64,000 nt of DNA from Anatilimnocola aggregata (lineage in GTDB: Bacteria; Planctomycetota; Planctomycetia; Pirellulales; Pirellulaceae). Every line of letters begins with the position of its first letter. Position 1 is the first letter of the stretch. A program made the position numbers and the translations under genes. Shown one piece after another: positions 1 through 9,496 of this stretch. The notes beneath the pieces were generated by a model. The model had not been told where the DNA came from. It did no database searches and worked only from the letters and a program-made list of their open reading frames with translations. The DNA lies in NCBI RefSeq assembly GCF_007747655.1, contig NZ_CP036274.1, positions 3,348,001 to 3,412,000 of the forward strand. The letters run 5' to 3'.

Positions 1-277
1 CCAAGGTGATGTTGCCCGGCGGAAAGTAGAGGAACGTATCGTGATAATTGTGCAGGGCGATGCCGATCTGCTTGAGGTTGTTCTGGCAGGTCGAGCGACG
101 GGCCGATTCGCGGGCTGATTGCACGGCGGGGAGTAGCAGCGCCACCAGGACCCCGATGATGGCGATGACGACGAGCAATTCGACGAGCGTGAATCCGTGA
201 AGCAGCCTGAAATCGCGAAACTTGGTTCGCTGACGAAACGAAGACATCCTGCGCTGGCGGGAGAGTTGACCAGTCAT
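1..277 (-). CDS. DUF1559 prepilin-like protein, N-terminal part (cut by window edge)
   Basis: Only the first 92 residues lie in the window. After a basic leader comes a type IV prepilin-like signal, [17 protein letters not shown], with the expected Gly-Phe cleavage site and Glu at +5. It continues into [14 protein letters not shown] and [17 protein letters not shown], the conserved start of the DUF1559 family that is greatly expanded in planctomycetes. The family is thought to be exported or pseudopilin-like; no precise function is known. A second start ten codons downstream (position 247) would also leave the signal intact. A full-length paralogue lies at 18435-19448. Confidence 0.9.
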   Translation of the reverse strand, partial: MTGQLSRQRRMSSFRQRTKFRDFRLLHGFTLVELLVVIAIIGVLVALLLPAVQSARESARRSTCQNNLKQIGIALHNYHDTFLYFPPGNITL

Positions 278-446
278 GTTCGTTGGCCTTGTCGGTTCCG
301 CTGACTGCGGAATTTGCACGGGAATTCGCCGTTTACCGCTTTGCAGAATGGTGGCAGGAAAATTCCGCAAAATGGCTAGAAAAGTTTCACCTAAGCTAAG
401 CAAACTTCGCCTGCGATGCAAGTTGAACGTAGCGAAGTTTTGCCGA

Positions 447-1502
447 TTACGATGCTGCAGCCGGCTGCGAAGCTTGCGGCGCAACTCGAACATCCACCAA
501 CCCGGGTTCCGGCTCGCTCTGGGTGAACTGCACGGGGAGAAACCGCTGGATGATATCGATATGCGTGAGCGAGTGGCCGCTGAGCGTGCAGGTGCGGAAT
601 TCGCTGGCTTGGCCCTGGTGGGCGGCGATTGCCAACGGGAGCATCAGTTGGTCGGCCAGGTGCGGACCAACGGGGGCTGCGTGAGCGAGATACTCCTCCG
701 TTTCTTGCCAGGCACGTCGCGCAACTTCTTCAGCCCGCACACCCCGCTCGCCAAAAGCGACGAAGAGTTCGGTCACGTGTTCGAATTCGAGTTCGATGAG
801 AACGACATTGCCGCAGCCGTGCGCCGGAACTTCCTCAGCCTTTAGCCATTCTTTGGCCCAGCCCGAGAGGCGTCGCAGTTCGTGACATTCACGCTCGGCG
901 ATTGTTTTGGGCAAGTTTGCCACCAGCGCGCGAGCCCTTTGCTTGAGCAATTTGCCCCGCGCGAGCAACTGCAGCCCAACCAGCGGCTCGCGCGGTTCGA
1001 TATAGACACGCAGGCGACCTCCACCAGCTGGATAGAAACCGTGGCGCTCGAGTTCCAGTTGCAGGCCGGGACCAAGTTGGCGCACGAGTGGTGCATAGCT
1101 GCGCTGTAAGAAGTCGACCGGTGGCGCGAGCGGGTTGTGCGTTCCCCCTTCGATGACGAGCGACGACGGGCCGCTGGCCACGAGCAGCGGGGCGAGCACC
1201 GTTTGCAGCACCAGCGACGCACTCCCCGCCGTGCCAATCGAAAACGTGTACTCGCCGGGCTGGACCTCGCCCGGTTCGAACCAGAGTTGCGACGAACCGA
1301 GCGCGGCGCCGCGCAGCCTGGCACTGCTAATCGCGGCCGAGGCCTGCACGGCGACCAGATGCTGCTTGGCCAGGCCGCTGTTCTTGCGCTTGGCGCGAAT
1401 GTTCTGCAGCATCACAGGTTGGCCAGTGACGAGCGAGAGCGCGAGGGACGATCGCACGATTTGTCCGCCCCCCTCCCCTGCCGAGCCATCGATCTCGATC
1501 AT
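447..1502 (-). CDS. rtcA: RNA 3'-terminal phosphate cyclase
   Basis: This 351-residue protein matches the RtcA family (usual length about 340). RtcA uses ATP to convert RNA 3'-phosphate ends to 2',3'-cyclic phosphates through a covalent adenylylated-His intermediate. The N-terminus [19 protein letters not shown] is the family signature, and [11 protein letters not shown] near residue 285 holds the expected catalytic His. The start at 1502 is chosen because GAGGGAA lies just upstream and because the family begins at MIEIDG; a start ten codons earlier is possible. It lies 93 nt downstream of the STN-like gene on the same strand. No RtcB ligase or RtcR regulator is nearby. Confidence 0.93.
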   Translation of the reverse strand: MIEIDGSAGEGGGQIVRSSLALSLVTGQPVMLQNIRAKRKNSGLAKQHLVAVQASAAISSARLRGAALGSSQLWFEPGEVQPGEYTFSIGTAGSASLVLQTVLAPLLVASGPSSLVIEGGTHNPLAPPVDFLQRSYAPLVRQLGPGLQLELERHGFYPAGGGRLRVYIEPREPLVGLQLLARGKLLKQRARALVANLPKTIAERECHELRRLSGWAKEWLKAEEVPAHGCGNVVLIELEFEHVTELFVAFGERGVRAEEVARRAWQETEEYLAHAAPVGPHLADQLMLPLAIAAHQGQASEFRTCTLSGHSLTHIDIIQRFLPVQFTQSEPEPGLVDVRVAPQASQPAAAS

Positions 1503-1595
1503 GGTTCCCTCGCCAAATGTTTTTCGATTCAACTAGCAAGAGAGCCCGGCGTGGCCAGGGTTCGCGATGAAGTGGATTGAACTCACCGCGTCGAG

Positions 1596-4001
1596 CTATT
1601 TGGCAGGCGCTGCGCCGCGAAGCTGCGCCAGTTGAGCGGCCAGTTGGCGCTGCTGCGGCTGAGAGAGCGAGGCGAGCAGGCAATTGCCGGTCGCATCGAA
1701 ACGGAGTTCGCCGTGGCCCCCCGCTTCCCGAAAGTGTTGATTGCCGAGTGCGGTTCGCAACCTGGCCACAAGGTCATCCCCGCCAGTCTTTTCCGAGAGC
1801 AAATCGCGGACAGGATAGACTTCCAGCTCAGACTGGGCGGCGAGCGACTGAAGCGAGACGATTTGCAGTGTGCGACCATCGACCACGCGCCAAGCCAGTT
1901 GCATGCGGCGGGTGAGATCGTCGAGCACGGTCGCCAGGGGCTGCTTCTCGACCGTCAGGGTCACTTCCCCCAATGGATTCCAGCCCGCGGAGGCCAGCGA
2001 TTGCCAATCAATCAGAATGCGGACCTTGGCAGCTTTGCCCAGCCGATCGGCCACCCGGAGCAGCGACGTGGGCTGACTGTAATTGAGTGTGATCGGTGTA
2101 GCCAGCGCGGCCTGGGCCCGCTCGGTGCGCGTGGTGAGTTCGAACAGCTTGGGATCGAACTTGCTGGCCGGACGTCCGCCGCGCGCGACGCGCAGTTTTT
2201 CGGCGAGCAACACACACTCGGCCAACACCAGGCGATGCTGACGAACCTGGAACTCGTCCTTACCGGTGATGAGCGTCGGCTGGCCTTCGTCCTCGCTCCA
2301 GGAATCGGGCGCGATCAAGCTAGTGAACAGGCTGGACAATTCGGCCGCTCGATTTTCATCGCTGCCGGTGAGGTCCTTCACCGCGAGACGCATGGTTGTG
2401 AGTTGCGGGCTGGCGACATCGATCACCAATTGACCGGCCTCCAGGCGCGCCTCCAAACCCATTGGCTGCAACGCATCGCGGAGCGCATCGCCAATCGTGG
2501 TTCCTTCGCCCTTCCAGGTGATCGGAGTTTCGGGCGAGTAGGGAATCAGCTTGACCATGCTCAGGCCATCGGGCCGCAGCGTGATTGGCACGGTGCTTAA
2601 GTCTTGCATCACTTGCAGGAAGTCAGCGAGCGGAGTGCCGGCGATTTCAATGGCCGGTAGCGGATCGGACAACCGGGCGGCAGCATCGACGTGCAGCGGT
2701 TCAGGCTTGGGCAGGTTGTCTGTCGGGGCAGCTGGTTCTGGTTCGACTTCGAGTGGCGGCAGGACCGGTTTTACTTCTGGCGCGGCGGGACTAGGGAGCG
2801 GGTTCTCGTTGCCGCCACCAAGAATGTTGTCGAACTTGCTGAGTGGATCATCGCCCGGCGCGAGTGGTTTTTCAGGGGGCTGGGGGGCGGTCAGTCCGAG
2901 TGGATCGATCTCTGGCGGCTTCGGTACAGGAACCGGCACTGGCGTGATGTTCGGCAGCGGTGCCGGAGTGACGGGGGCTGTTTCGACTGGTGCCGTTGGT
3001 GGAACGTTGGCAGCTGGATTAGGCGTTTCAGGAGCGACAGGTGGATTGCTCGGCGCGGGTGCGACCGGCGTGGCCGCGGTTGGTGGTTGTTCAGGGATCG
3101 TGTTCGTCGAGCCTGGGTTTGCTGTTGATGGGTTCGTCAGTGCTGGGTTGGTTGGTAGATTCGCGATGGGCTGGGCAGCATTGCTGCTGAACCACGAGAG
3201 GGTCATCGCGACCACGCCGATCGCCAGGATCACTCCCAGTGCTCCGGAGGCAGAGACAATTGCCCAGTATTGCCACGGGCTGCCAGCAAGTGTTCCAGTT
3301 CCAGTTGCGGTGGCCACGGGCTCGTCTTGCGGCAACACCGTGGGGTCGTAACCGGCGGGGGTCGCATTGATCGGCAACGTGGGCTGAGCAGGCTTGATCG
3401 GTGCCGCTGCTACCGCCGGGGCTGAGGCGGTGGCCAACACTGCGGCAGCAGTTGCCGCCGCAGCTTTTTGCTGGTTGTGCTCACTGGGCTTGATCGCGAC
3501 CGGGGACTGATTGCGAACGGTGGTCGTCGGCGGATTGGCGACGGGAATATCGTTCTGCGAAATCGTCTTGGCTTGCGAATCGGGATTTTGCTTCGCATCG
3601 GGCGAGCGAATCACCGTGGGCTGAGTACCCATGGGTGGCGCGGGACGCGCGGCGGCTTTGGCTGGTGGGCCCGCAGCAGGAGTGCGGGCGGTTGGAACTG
3701 GCACCATCGACCGAGCCGGAACATTGCCGAGCAACGCATCGACATCGTCGAATGCGCTGGTATTGATGGGAGTGTTGATCGGAAAGTTAGCGCTCGCCGG
3801 TGGCAAGGGACGAATCGATCCCGACAGATCGGAACGCGTTTCACCGGTGTCGCTGGCACTTGCTGGCTGGGGAGTTTCGGGGGGCTTCACCAGCACCATG
3901 CCACCACATTTCGGGCAGGCCATGATCTGGCCAATAGCCGAAGCGTCGCGGACCTTGAGCCGCGACTTGCAAGTGGTACAGGTAAGGGAAAATGCTTCCA
4001 C
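1596..4001 (-). CDS. zinc-ribbon, single-pass membrane protein with STN-like C-terminal domains
   Basis: The 801 residues begin with a putative zinc ribbon (Cys8, Cys11, Cys29, Cys32). A low-complexity Ala/Pro/Thr linker leads to one hydrophobic segment around residues 245-268 (AIVSASGALGVILAIGVVAM). A long Pro/Asn/Thr-rich stretch follows to about residue 450. The C-terminal 350 residues contain two segments resembling the short secretin/TonB N-terminal (STN) fold, for example PLATVLDDLTRRMQLAWRVV. The ribbon is probably cytosolic and the STN-like part outside the membrane. It lies 83 nt after the pseudokinase gene on the same strand, which suggests joint expression. No enzymatic motif was seen and the function is unknown. 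Confidence 0.7.
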   Translation of the reverse strand: MEAFSLTCTTCKSRLKVRDASAIGQIMACPKCGGMVLVKPPETPQPASASDTGETRSDLSGSIRPLPPASANFPINTPINTSAFDDVDALLGNVPARSMVPVPTARTPAAGPPAKAAARPAPPMGTQPTVIRSPDAKQNPDSQAKTISQNDIPVANPPTTTVRNQSPVAIKPSEHNQQKAAAATAAAVLATASAPAVAAAPIKPAQPTLPINATPAGYDPTVLPQDEPVATATGTGTLAGSPWQYWAIVSASGALGVILAIGVVAMTLSWFSSNAAQPIANLPTNPALTNPSTANPGSTNTIPEQPPTAATPVAPAPSNPPVAPETPNPAANVPPTAPVETAPVTPAPLPNITPVPVPVPKPPEIDPLGLTAPQPPEKPLAPGDDPLSKFDNILGGGNENPLPSPAAPEVKPVLPPLEVEPEPAAPTDNLPKPEPLHVDAAARLSDPLPAIEIAGTPLADFLQVMQDLSTVPITLRPDGLSMVKLIPYSPETPITWKGEGTTIGDALRDALQPMGLEARLEAGQLVIDVASPQLTTMRLAVKDLTGSDENRAAELSSLFTSLIAPDSWSEDEGQPTLITGKDEFQVRQHRLVLAECVLLAEKLRVARGGRPASKFDPKLFELTTRTERAQAALATPITLNYSQPTSLLRVADRLGKAAKVRILIDWQSLASAGWNPLGEVTLTVEKQPLATVLDDLTRRMQLAWRVVDGRTLQIVSLQSLAAQSELEVYPVRDLLSEKTGGDDLVARLRTALGNQHFREAGGHGELRFDATGNCLLASLSQPQQRQLAAQLAQLRGAAPAK

Positions 4002-4084
4002 GATGGTTCGAGCTCTCGTTCGGTCTGCGCCCCGTCTCTCCTAACCTTACACTCTAGGCCACAAACGGCCCGCCCGCAGAATCG

Positions 4085-7000
4085 TTACTGACCTTTCGGT
4101 CGGAACGCGGGGGGGAGCGTGTACTTCTTCGTGGCCGCTGCTGCCCGCGTGGTAATCAGAATCATCTGCTTGGCCGGATTATCCGGATCGGGCCCCACCA
4201 CCCACAGCAGTTTTTGATCGGCCTCGTCGGGCGTTTTGACGGTTGTCACTGGATTTGCCTTCATCACCAGCGCCGTCAAGATGTCGGAGATTGACTTCCC
4301 TTGTTGATTGAAGTCGCGAACGGTTTGATTGCGCGTAATGCCGTCGATCTTCAAGTCATCGCCAATGATCTTGATGTTCAACTCCTGAGGTCCACCTTTG
4401 GCAAACGGCGACCCCTTGGCGACTTCCTGGGCATCAATGGCCAAATCTCGCATGCAGAACTCCAGCGGGTTAGCGTCGAACTGCATGGACGTCTTCAGTG
4501 CCAAGACTTCTTCAATCGACTTCGGTCCCGTTGGTTTCGCTGGGCCACCCGAGGCTACTTGCCCTGCTCCTGGCGCGCTGGCCACCAGCAATTCGCCGCC
4601 GAGCACCAGGTTGTGGGCAGCGGAGCCGGGAAGATAGGCGTTGACGATGGCTTGATCCCCTTCGACCCCGACACGCATGTTGTCGTGCAGTTTTTCGATC
4701 ATGCCCGGAAACTTCATCGACAGGCGACGCCAGTAATCGGGCGTGTTGATGCTGGCGACATAATCGAAAATGGAATTGGGGACAGCCTTCAAACGCGTGC
4801 GCAAATCTTGAGCGACGCCGAAGGGATCGCGATTGAGTCCCGCAAACATGCGGAACTCGAGATAGAACGCACTGTCGAACTGCATGCTCAACAGCCCAGC
4901 TTCGATGTCGTCACCTAGGAACAGATCGAGCGGCTGACGAACCTTCGCCCGGTCTCCTTGAAACAATGTTTGGCCATCGTCGTTGTCGAAGAAGTCGGGG
5001 TTGAACATCACGCTCACATGCCGCGCACCATCGATGGAACGACGCAGTCGTTCGAGATCGCGGGCCATGAGTGGCGGAGCGCCACCGACCATCGCCACTT
5101 CTTTCACGTCGATGGGGTCACCCATCAAAAACGACTGGGCACCTGTCGGCGAATCGGCCACAAAGAAGGCCGACTGCTGGCCGAGATAGTAACGGTTGTT
5201 TCCTTCCTGCGTTTCGGCCGGATTGCCCCACTTGGCAATCAAGTCGCTGCTGGGAACAGCGGTCTTCAGCTGCACAGAGTGGGAGACTCGCGGAAACTTT
5301 CCTTCGTTGTTATGCAGAGTGATGATGATCTGCTCAACATCGTTCAACGAGACACCGGCCGCTTGTTCCCAGGCTGTGCGACCAACAGAAAATTGAGGCC
5401 CGAGCGCGTCGAGCACTTTCGTTCCTTCGCTCGCTGCGAGGATTTCCGCAGGGCGAGCGACGATAAAGATCTGCCCTTCGGGCGGAACCAGGCGGAATTC
5501 CACGGGCTTGCCGCTGGTAGGAGAGGCCCAGAGCAATTGACCATCGTCAGCCACGACCTGCTGGGTGGGGCCGCTATCGCTGGTACCTGCCGGATTGCCC
5601 GCTGGTCCCGTCACGGGATTGTTGATTTTTTGCGTACCCGGAATCAGCGGGTTATTGGTGCCAGGGTTCCCCATTCCATTCGTTGGGTTCGTTTGGACAG
5701 GAGCCTTGACGTTCGGGTTGAAGTCACCCTCGATCCGTTCGATCACAATCGGTGTAAAGTTATCGTCCTTCGTGACGACCTTCGTCACTTCCGTCGGCGC
5801 AGGCTTTTGGTTCATCGCATAGACAACCAAGATCAGCGAGATGGCCACAGCCCCGACTCCCACGAGCGCGGTAATCACGGTGCGTGTTTGATCTTTTTCC
5901 TTCTTGGCGATCAATTCCTGGCTAGTAATGGCCCGGTTCACTGGCGACGGTGCTGCGCCGGCCAGCGCCACCCCAGCGAGTGGTGATGCGCTAGTGCCAC
6001 TCTTGGCAGTCACCACCGCTTCACCCGCTTCTTGAATGCGCAGACCGAAACCAGGTTTGCGAGTCTCGATTGCTAATTCGGGCTGCGGTGTTGGCTGCGC
6101 GGCAGCGGCCAACTGGGCTTGCTTCTGAGCGACCCAGTGTTCAAAGCCACCTTGCGTGGGCAAAGGTTGCGGCGGGGGCGAGTAGAGCAATTGCGGATCA
6201 ACAAACGGAGCCAATTGTTCGGCCACGATGGCAGCCGACTGATAGCGCACCTGCGGATTCTTCGCCAGCATGTATGTGACCAGTTGGGCCAGCGGCGGCG
6301 GCACACCGAGCGGTTCGAGCGGACGAATCCCTTCCGTCGCGTGCCGAGTCATCTTCTGCAGCACATTGCCGCCGGTAAACGGAGGACTGCCGGCGAGCAA
6401 ACAATAGAGCGTGCAGCCGAGCGCATAAACATCGCTGAGCGGATCGGGCGCGCGGCCGGCATGCATCAACTCGGGGGCGAGATAGTCCGACATGAGCGTC
6501 AACTTCGCATCGGCCTGCGCAAAGTTGATCGCACCGGGAACCGTGTGCGGATCGAAGAGGACTTTGACATCGCCCGGATGACCAGGGACGGAAGTATCGA
6601 GAAACAGGTTGGCGGGACGCAGGTCACCATGAGCGCGGCCCGATTGATGCAACTGCGCCAGACCAATGGCCGCCTGCCGCGCCAGTCGGGCAGCTTCGCC
6701 AGCGGGGAAGCGGCCCATCGCCAGGCGTTCGTCGAGGGCCGCGCCACGCAGGTCTTCGGCGACGACAAACTTGAAGGAACCGAGATCGACGGGCTCGAAG
6801 AATCGTTGGACGTGCGGCGATTGCACCGCGCAGGCGGCCAGGGTGTTTTGCACCGCATCGGCCCAGGCACTGGGGTCTTGAATCACCGCGCCGGTGAGAA
6901 ACTGCAGCAGCACGGGATGACCCGTCGGACCATGCACCGCGCGAAACGCTCCCGCCAGTCGCCCTTTTTCAATGCGGTCGTAAACTTTGTAGTCGCCGTA

Positions 7001-7216
7001 ATGAAACGGTCCCGGCCGTCCTGCCAGCAGAATCATCGTCTGGTAGCGACTAAGCACGTTCCGCGCAACGAGCCATTCGGCCAACGTCCTCGCATTGCTT
7101 TGGTCGCTGGCACCCTTCACGTGACTAAAGTCTGCCGCCAATTGCTGGCACTGTTCCGGAGCCAGCAGCCGACTTTGTTGTAGCAACGACCAGAAATCGG
7201 GTATCGGAATCGACAT
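4085..7216 (-). CDS. transmembrane serine/threonine pseudokinase with large extracytosolic domain
   Basis: This 1043-residue protein has a Hanks-type kinase fold at about residues 70-340, one membrane segment near 455 (LVGVGAVAISLILVVYAM) and a roughly 560-residue C-terminal region with no domain I recognise. Kinase landmarks remain: HGDLRPANLF in the catalytic-loop position, DYLAPELM for APE, and SDVYALGCTLYCLLAG. The active site is degenerate: the ATP-anchoring Lys is replaced (HPVLLQFL for the usual VALK), the glycine loop reads EKGRLAGAF, and the metal-binding DFG is replaced by FDPHT. I infer loss of phosphotransfer and a scaffold or sensory role. It is upstream of and probably co-transcribed with the zinc-ribbon/STN protein. 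Confidence 0.8.
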   Translation of the reverse strand: MSIPIPDFWSLLQQSRLLAPEQCQQLAADFSHVKGASDQSNARTLAEWLVARNVLSRYQTMILLAGRPGPFHYGDYKVYDRIEKGRLAGAFRAVHGPTGHPVLLQFLTGAVIQDPSAWADAVQNTLAACAVQSPHVQRFFEPVDLGSFKFVVAEDLRGAALDERLAMGRFPAGEAARLARQAAIGLAQLHQSGRAHGDLRPANLFLDTSVPGHPGDVKVLFDPHTVPGAINFAQADAKLTLMSDYLAPELMHAGRAPDPLSDVYALGCTLYCLLAGSPPFTGGNVLQKMTRHATEGIRPLEPLGVPPPLAQLVTYMLAKNPQVRYQSAAIVAEQLAPFVDPQLLYSPPPQPLPTQGGFEHWVAQKQAQLAAAAQPTPQPELAIETRKPGFGLRIQEAGEAVVTAKSGTSASPLAGVALAGAAPSPVNRAITSQELIAKKEKDQTRTVITALVGVGAVAISLILVVYAMNQKPAPTEVTKVVTKDDNFTPIVIERIEGDFNPNVKAPVQTNPTNGMGNPGTNNPLIPGTQKINNPVTGPAGNPAGTSDSGPTQQVVADDGQLLWASPTSGKPVEFRLVPPEGQIFIVARPAEILAASEGTKVLDALGPQFSVGRTAWEQAAGVSLNDVEQIIITLHNNEGKFPRVSHSVQLKTAVPSSDLIAKWGNPAETQEGNNRYYLGQQSAFFVADSPTGAQSFLMGDPIDVKEVAMVGGAPPLMARDLERLRRSIDGARHVSVMFNPDFFDNDDGQTLFQGDRAKVRQPLDLFLGDDIEAGLLSMQFDSAFYLEFRMFAGLNRDPFGVAQDLRTRLKAVPNSIFDYVASINTPDYWRRLSMKFPGMIEKLHDNMRVGVEGDQAIVNAYLPGSAAHNLVLGGELLVASAPGAGQVASGGPAKPTGPKSIEEVLALKTSMQFDANPLEFCMRDLAIDAQEVAKGSPFAKGGPQELNIKIIGDDLKIDGITRNQTVRDFNQQGKSISDILTALVMKANPVTTVKTPDEADQKLLWVVGPDPDNPAKQMILITTRAAAATKKYTLPPAFRPKGQ

Positions 7217-7314
7217 CCAGAAAAGCTCCCTCGCCTCAGTTCCACTCGCACCCTGCCCTACCCTTCAAATGTAACGTGGGCCAAGGGTGGTGACTAGCAA
7301 ATGAACTGCGGAAA

Positions 7315-7415
7315 GGGCGGGAGGCGAACGCCGGGAGACGAGGAAAATGTGGTGGAAAATACAAAAACAAGCCGCATTGTCATATCTGCCGCCTCTCGTC
7401 CCCCGCCTCCCGTCC
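7315..7415. repeat. imperfect inverted repeat upstream of the glutamate dehydrogenase gene
   Basis: The arms at 7315-7343 and 7392-7415 share the core GGCGGGAGGCG / CGCCTCCCGTCC and a second block GACGAGG / CCTCTCGTC, with unmatched bases between them. It lies in the divergent gap between the pseudokinase gene and gdhA. It may be a degraded interspersed palindrome or a regulatory hairpin; nothing in the sequence decides between these. Confidence 0.35.
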
Positions 7416-7502
7416 CTGAAATGCTAGAATTTTCAGGCTAGGCAGATTTGCGTTGCACCTTGCTAGTCGCTTAGCCTCTCGTCACCTCTCCCGGAGCTAG
7501 TC

Positions 7503-8738
7503 ATGAAAGCGTTTGAATCGACTCGGTTGTATTTTGAGCGGGCTGCTGATCGTCTGGAACTGGCCGAGTCGCTGCGCAAACTGCTCCTTACACCCAAGCG
7601 AGAAGTGCAGGTGCAAATTCCGGTCGAAATGGACGATGGCCGCCTGGAAACCTTTATTGGTTACCGAGTGCAGCACGACGACTCGCGCGGGCCCATGAAA
7701 GGTGGCCTGCGGTATCACCACGAAGTCGATCTGGATGAAGTCCGATCACTGGCAACGCTAATGACCTGGAAGACAGCCGTCGTCGATATTCCCTACGGCG
7801 GAGCCAAGGGGGGCATCGCCATCGATCCGAAAAAAGTCAGCGTGAAAGAGCTGGAACGGATCACGCGGAAGTTCATCGATCAAATTCACGACATCATCGG
7901 GCCGCACAAAGATATTCCCGCGCCCGATATGGGAACCAGCGCCCGCGAGATGGCTTGGATTCGCAATCAATGGGAGAAGTATCACGGCTTCGGCCCGGCA
8001 TGCATCACTGGCAAACCAGTCGAGGACTATGGCGCACTAGGGCGTGAAGAAGCCACGGGGCGCGGCGTTGGCGTGCTGGCTTATAAGCTGCTGGGGAACT
8101 TGAGCCGCAAGCCGCAAAACACCCGAGTTGCGTTGCAGGGGTTTGGTAATGTCGGCTCGCATGCAGCCAAGTATCTGTATGAGTCGGAATACAAGATCGT
8201 GGCTGTCGGCGATCATACCGGTTCGTTCTATTCGCCCACCGGGCTCGATATTCCCAAGATGCTCAGGTACGCCCTGGCGAACAAAGGTTCGCTTCTCGGC
8301 TTTAGTGAGGCGGAGCGGATTGGCCACGATGAACTGCTGGAGTTGAATGTCGACTTGCTTATTCCCGCAGCCCTCGGCGGTGTGATCACCAAGCAGAATG
8401 CCGCCAAGATCAAAGCTCCCTTAATCATCGAAGCTGCGAACGCGCCGATCGATCCCGAAGCGGACGACCTGCTGCATCAGCGCGGCTGCATCATCCTCCC
8501 CGATATTCTAGCGAACGCCGGTGGTGTTACCGTCAGCTACTTCGAGTGGGTGCAGAACCTGCAGTTCTACAAGTGGAGCTTGAACCGCATTCGTCAGGAA
8601 CTCGAAGCAGTGCTCACCTATGCCTTCGAAGCGGTCTGGCAAGAAGCCAAGCTGCACAACGTCAGCTTGCGAACCGCCGCCTACATGATTGCGATTCGCC
8701 GCGTGCAACGGGCGACCGAACTTGGGGGCATGGGGTAA
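7503..8738 (+). CDS. gdhA: glutamate dehydrogenase (Glu/Leu/Phe/Val dehydrogenase family)
   Basis: This 411-residue cytosolic enzyme should interconvert glutamate and 2-oxoglutarate plus ammonia using NAD(P). Family marks are GPMKGGLRYHHEVDLDEV (substrate-binding Lys), LMTWKTAVVDIPYGGAKGG (catalytic Lys region and glycine-rich signature), PAPDMGTS, and a Rossmann segment VALQGFGNVGSHAA at about residues 210-225. The length fits the hexameric class with about 410-450 residues. It is preceded by a good GGAG ribosome site and transcribed away from the pseudokinase gene. Coenzyme preference cannot be settled by eye. Leucine dehydrogenases share the fold but are usually shorter. Confidence 0.95.
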   Translation: MKAFESTRLYFERAADRLELAESLRKLLLTPKREVQVQIPVEMDDGRLETFIGYRVQHDDSRGPMKGGLRYHHEVDLDEVRSLATLMTWKTAVVDIPYGGAKGGIAIDPKKVSVKELERITRKFIDQIHDIIGPHKDIPAPDMGTSAREMAWIRNQWEKYHGFGPACITGKPVEDYGALGREEATGRGVGVLAYKLLGNLSRKPQNTRVALQGFGNVGSHAAKYLYESEYKIVAVGDHTGSFYSPTGLDIPKMLRYALANKGSLLGFSEAERIGHDELLELNVDLLIPAALGGVITKQNAAKIKAPLIIEAANAPIDPEADDLLHQRGCIILPDILANAGGVTVSYFEWVQNLQFYKWSLNRIRQELEAVLTYAFEAVWQEAKLHNVSLRTAAYMIAIRRVQRATELGGMG

Positions 8739-8944
8739 ATGCAGAATGCAAAATAAAGAATGCAGAAGGAAGGAGTTCTATCCCTCCGTTCATTCTGCCT
8801 TCTGCGTTCTCATTTCTGAATTTCGCCAGATTTTGCTTCAAGTAGCAATCACGTTAGGCCGATAACTCCCGCCATAGCTCCGATTCGGCGTTCTGGGGAA
8901 ACTTTGACGCCGCTAGCGACCCCCTCGATAGCAAGGACGATGGC

Positions 8945-9496
8945 ATGGATGCCCGCCACTCACTCACTTTGACCGCGATCTCCGGTTTGCTGGCCCTCAG
9001 CTGCCTTAGCACGGGCTGTGCGTCACTCGGCAAAACGGCGCTCTGGGGTTCCAAGGCAGAAGTAGTGAAGGGTGACGCTGCCGACGTCCCGGGCGCGGCC
9101 GCACCAGCTGGCAAGTTCATCGTCGAACTCCGGCCGGTGAGCGGCAAAGCGCGAGCGATCGAACACACGATTGCCGGGCCGCTTAACGTGCACGATGCCC
9201 TGGTGCAGGCGAAAGTCATCAAGGAGTATCGCCGCATGAAACTGGAACTGGTTCGTCCGTTGCCGAGTGGCGGCTGGCATCGGATGCCGGTTGAATACGA
9301 TCGGACTTCCAAGCGAGTTGCCGCCGAGTGCGACTATGCCATACTCCCCGGCGATCGCCTGATCGTTACCGAAGATCCCACTACGATCCTCGGCGACATG
9401 ATGGATTCGGCCACCAATGGGGCAGGCTTCATGGGCACGGGCACGGCACCCAAATCGGGCAAGACCAAGTACGGCACCTTTCGCGTCGCCGGTTAG
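8945..9496 (+). CDS. putative lipoprotein with SLBB-like C-terminal region
   Basis: A signal peptide ends in the lipobox LSTGC (Cys near residue 25), so the 183-residue protein is probably lipid-anchored. The segment FIVELRPVSGKARAIEHTI followed by LNVHDALVQAKVIKEY and ILPGDRLIVTEDPTT resembles the soluble-ligand-binding beta-grasp arrangement seen in polysaccharide-export proteins, where LxPGDxIxV is common. The resemblance is short and is inference only. No export ATPase or sugar-polymer gene is adjacent. The C-terminus is Gly/Thr/Lys-rich. Confidence 0.6.
   Translation: MDARHSLTLTAISGLLALSCLSTGCASLGKTALWGSKAEVVKGDAADVPGAAAPAGKFIVELRPVSGKARAIEHTIAGPLNVHDALVQAKVIKEYRRMKLELVRPLPSGGWHRMPVEYDRTSKRVAAECDYAILPGDRLIVTEDPTTILGDMMDSATNGAGFMGTGTAPKSGKTKYGTFRVAG

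Noticed and set aside
4958-5986. 342-codon plus-strand frame antisense to the pseudokinase
   Set aside because: It lies opposite a well-supported gene; composition reflects GC-rich codon shadow.
6119-7183. 354-codon plus-strand frame antisense to the kinase domain
   Set aside because: Shadow of the kinase gene; no domain.
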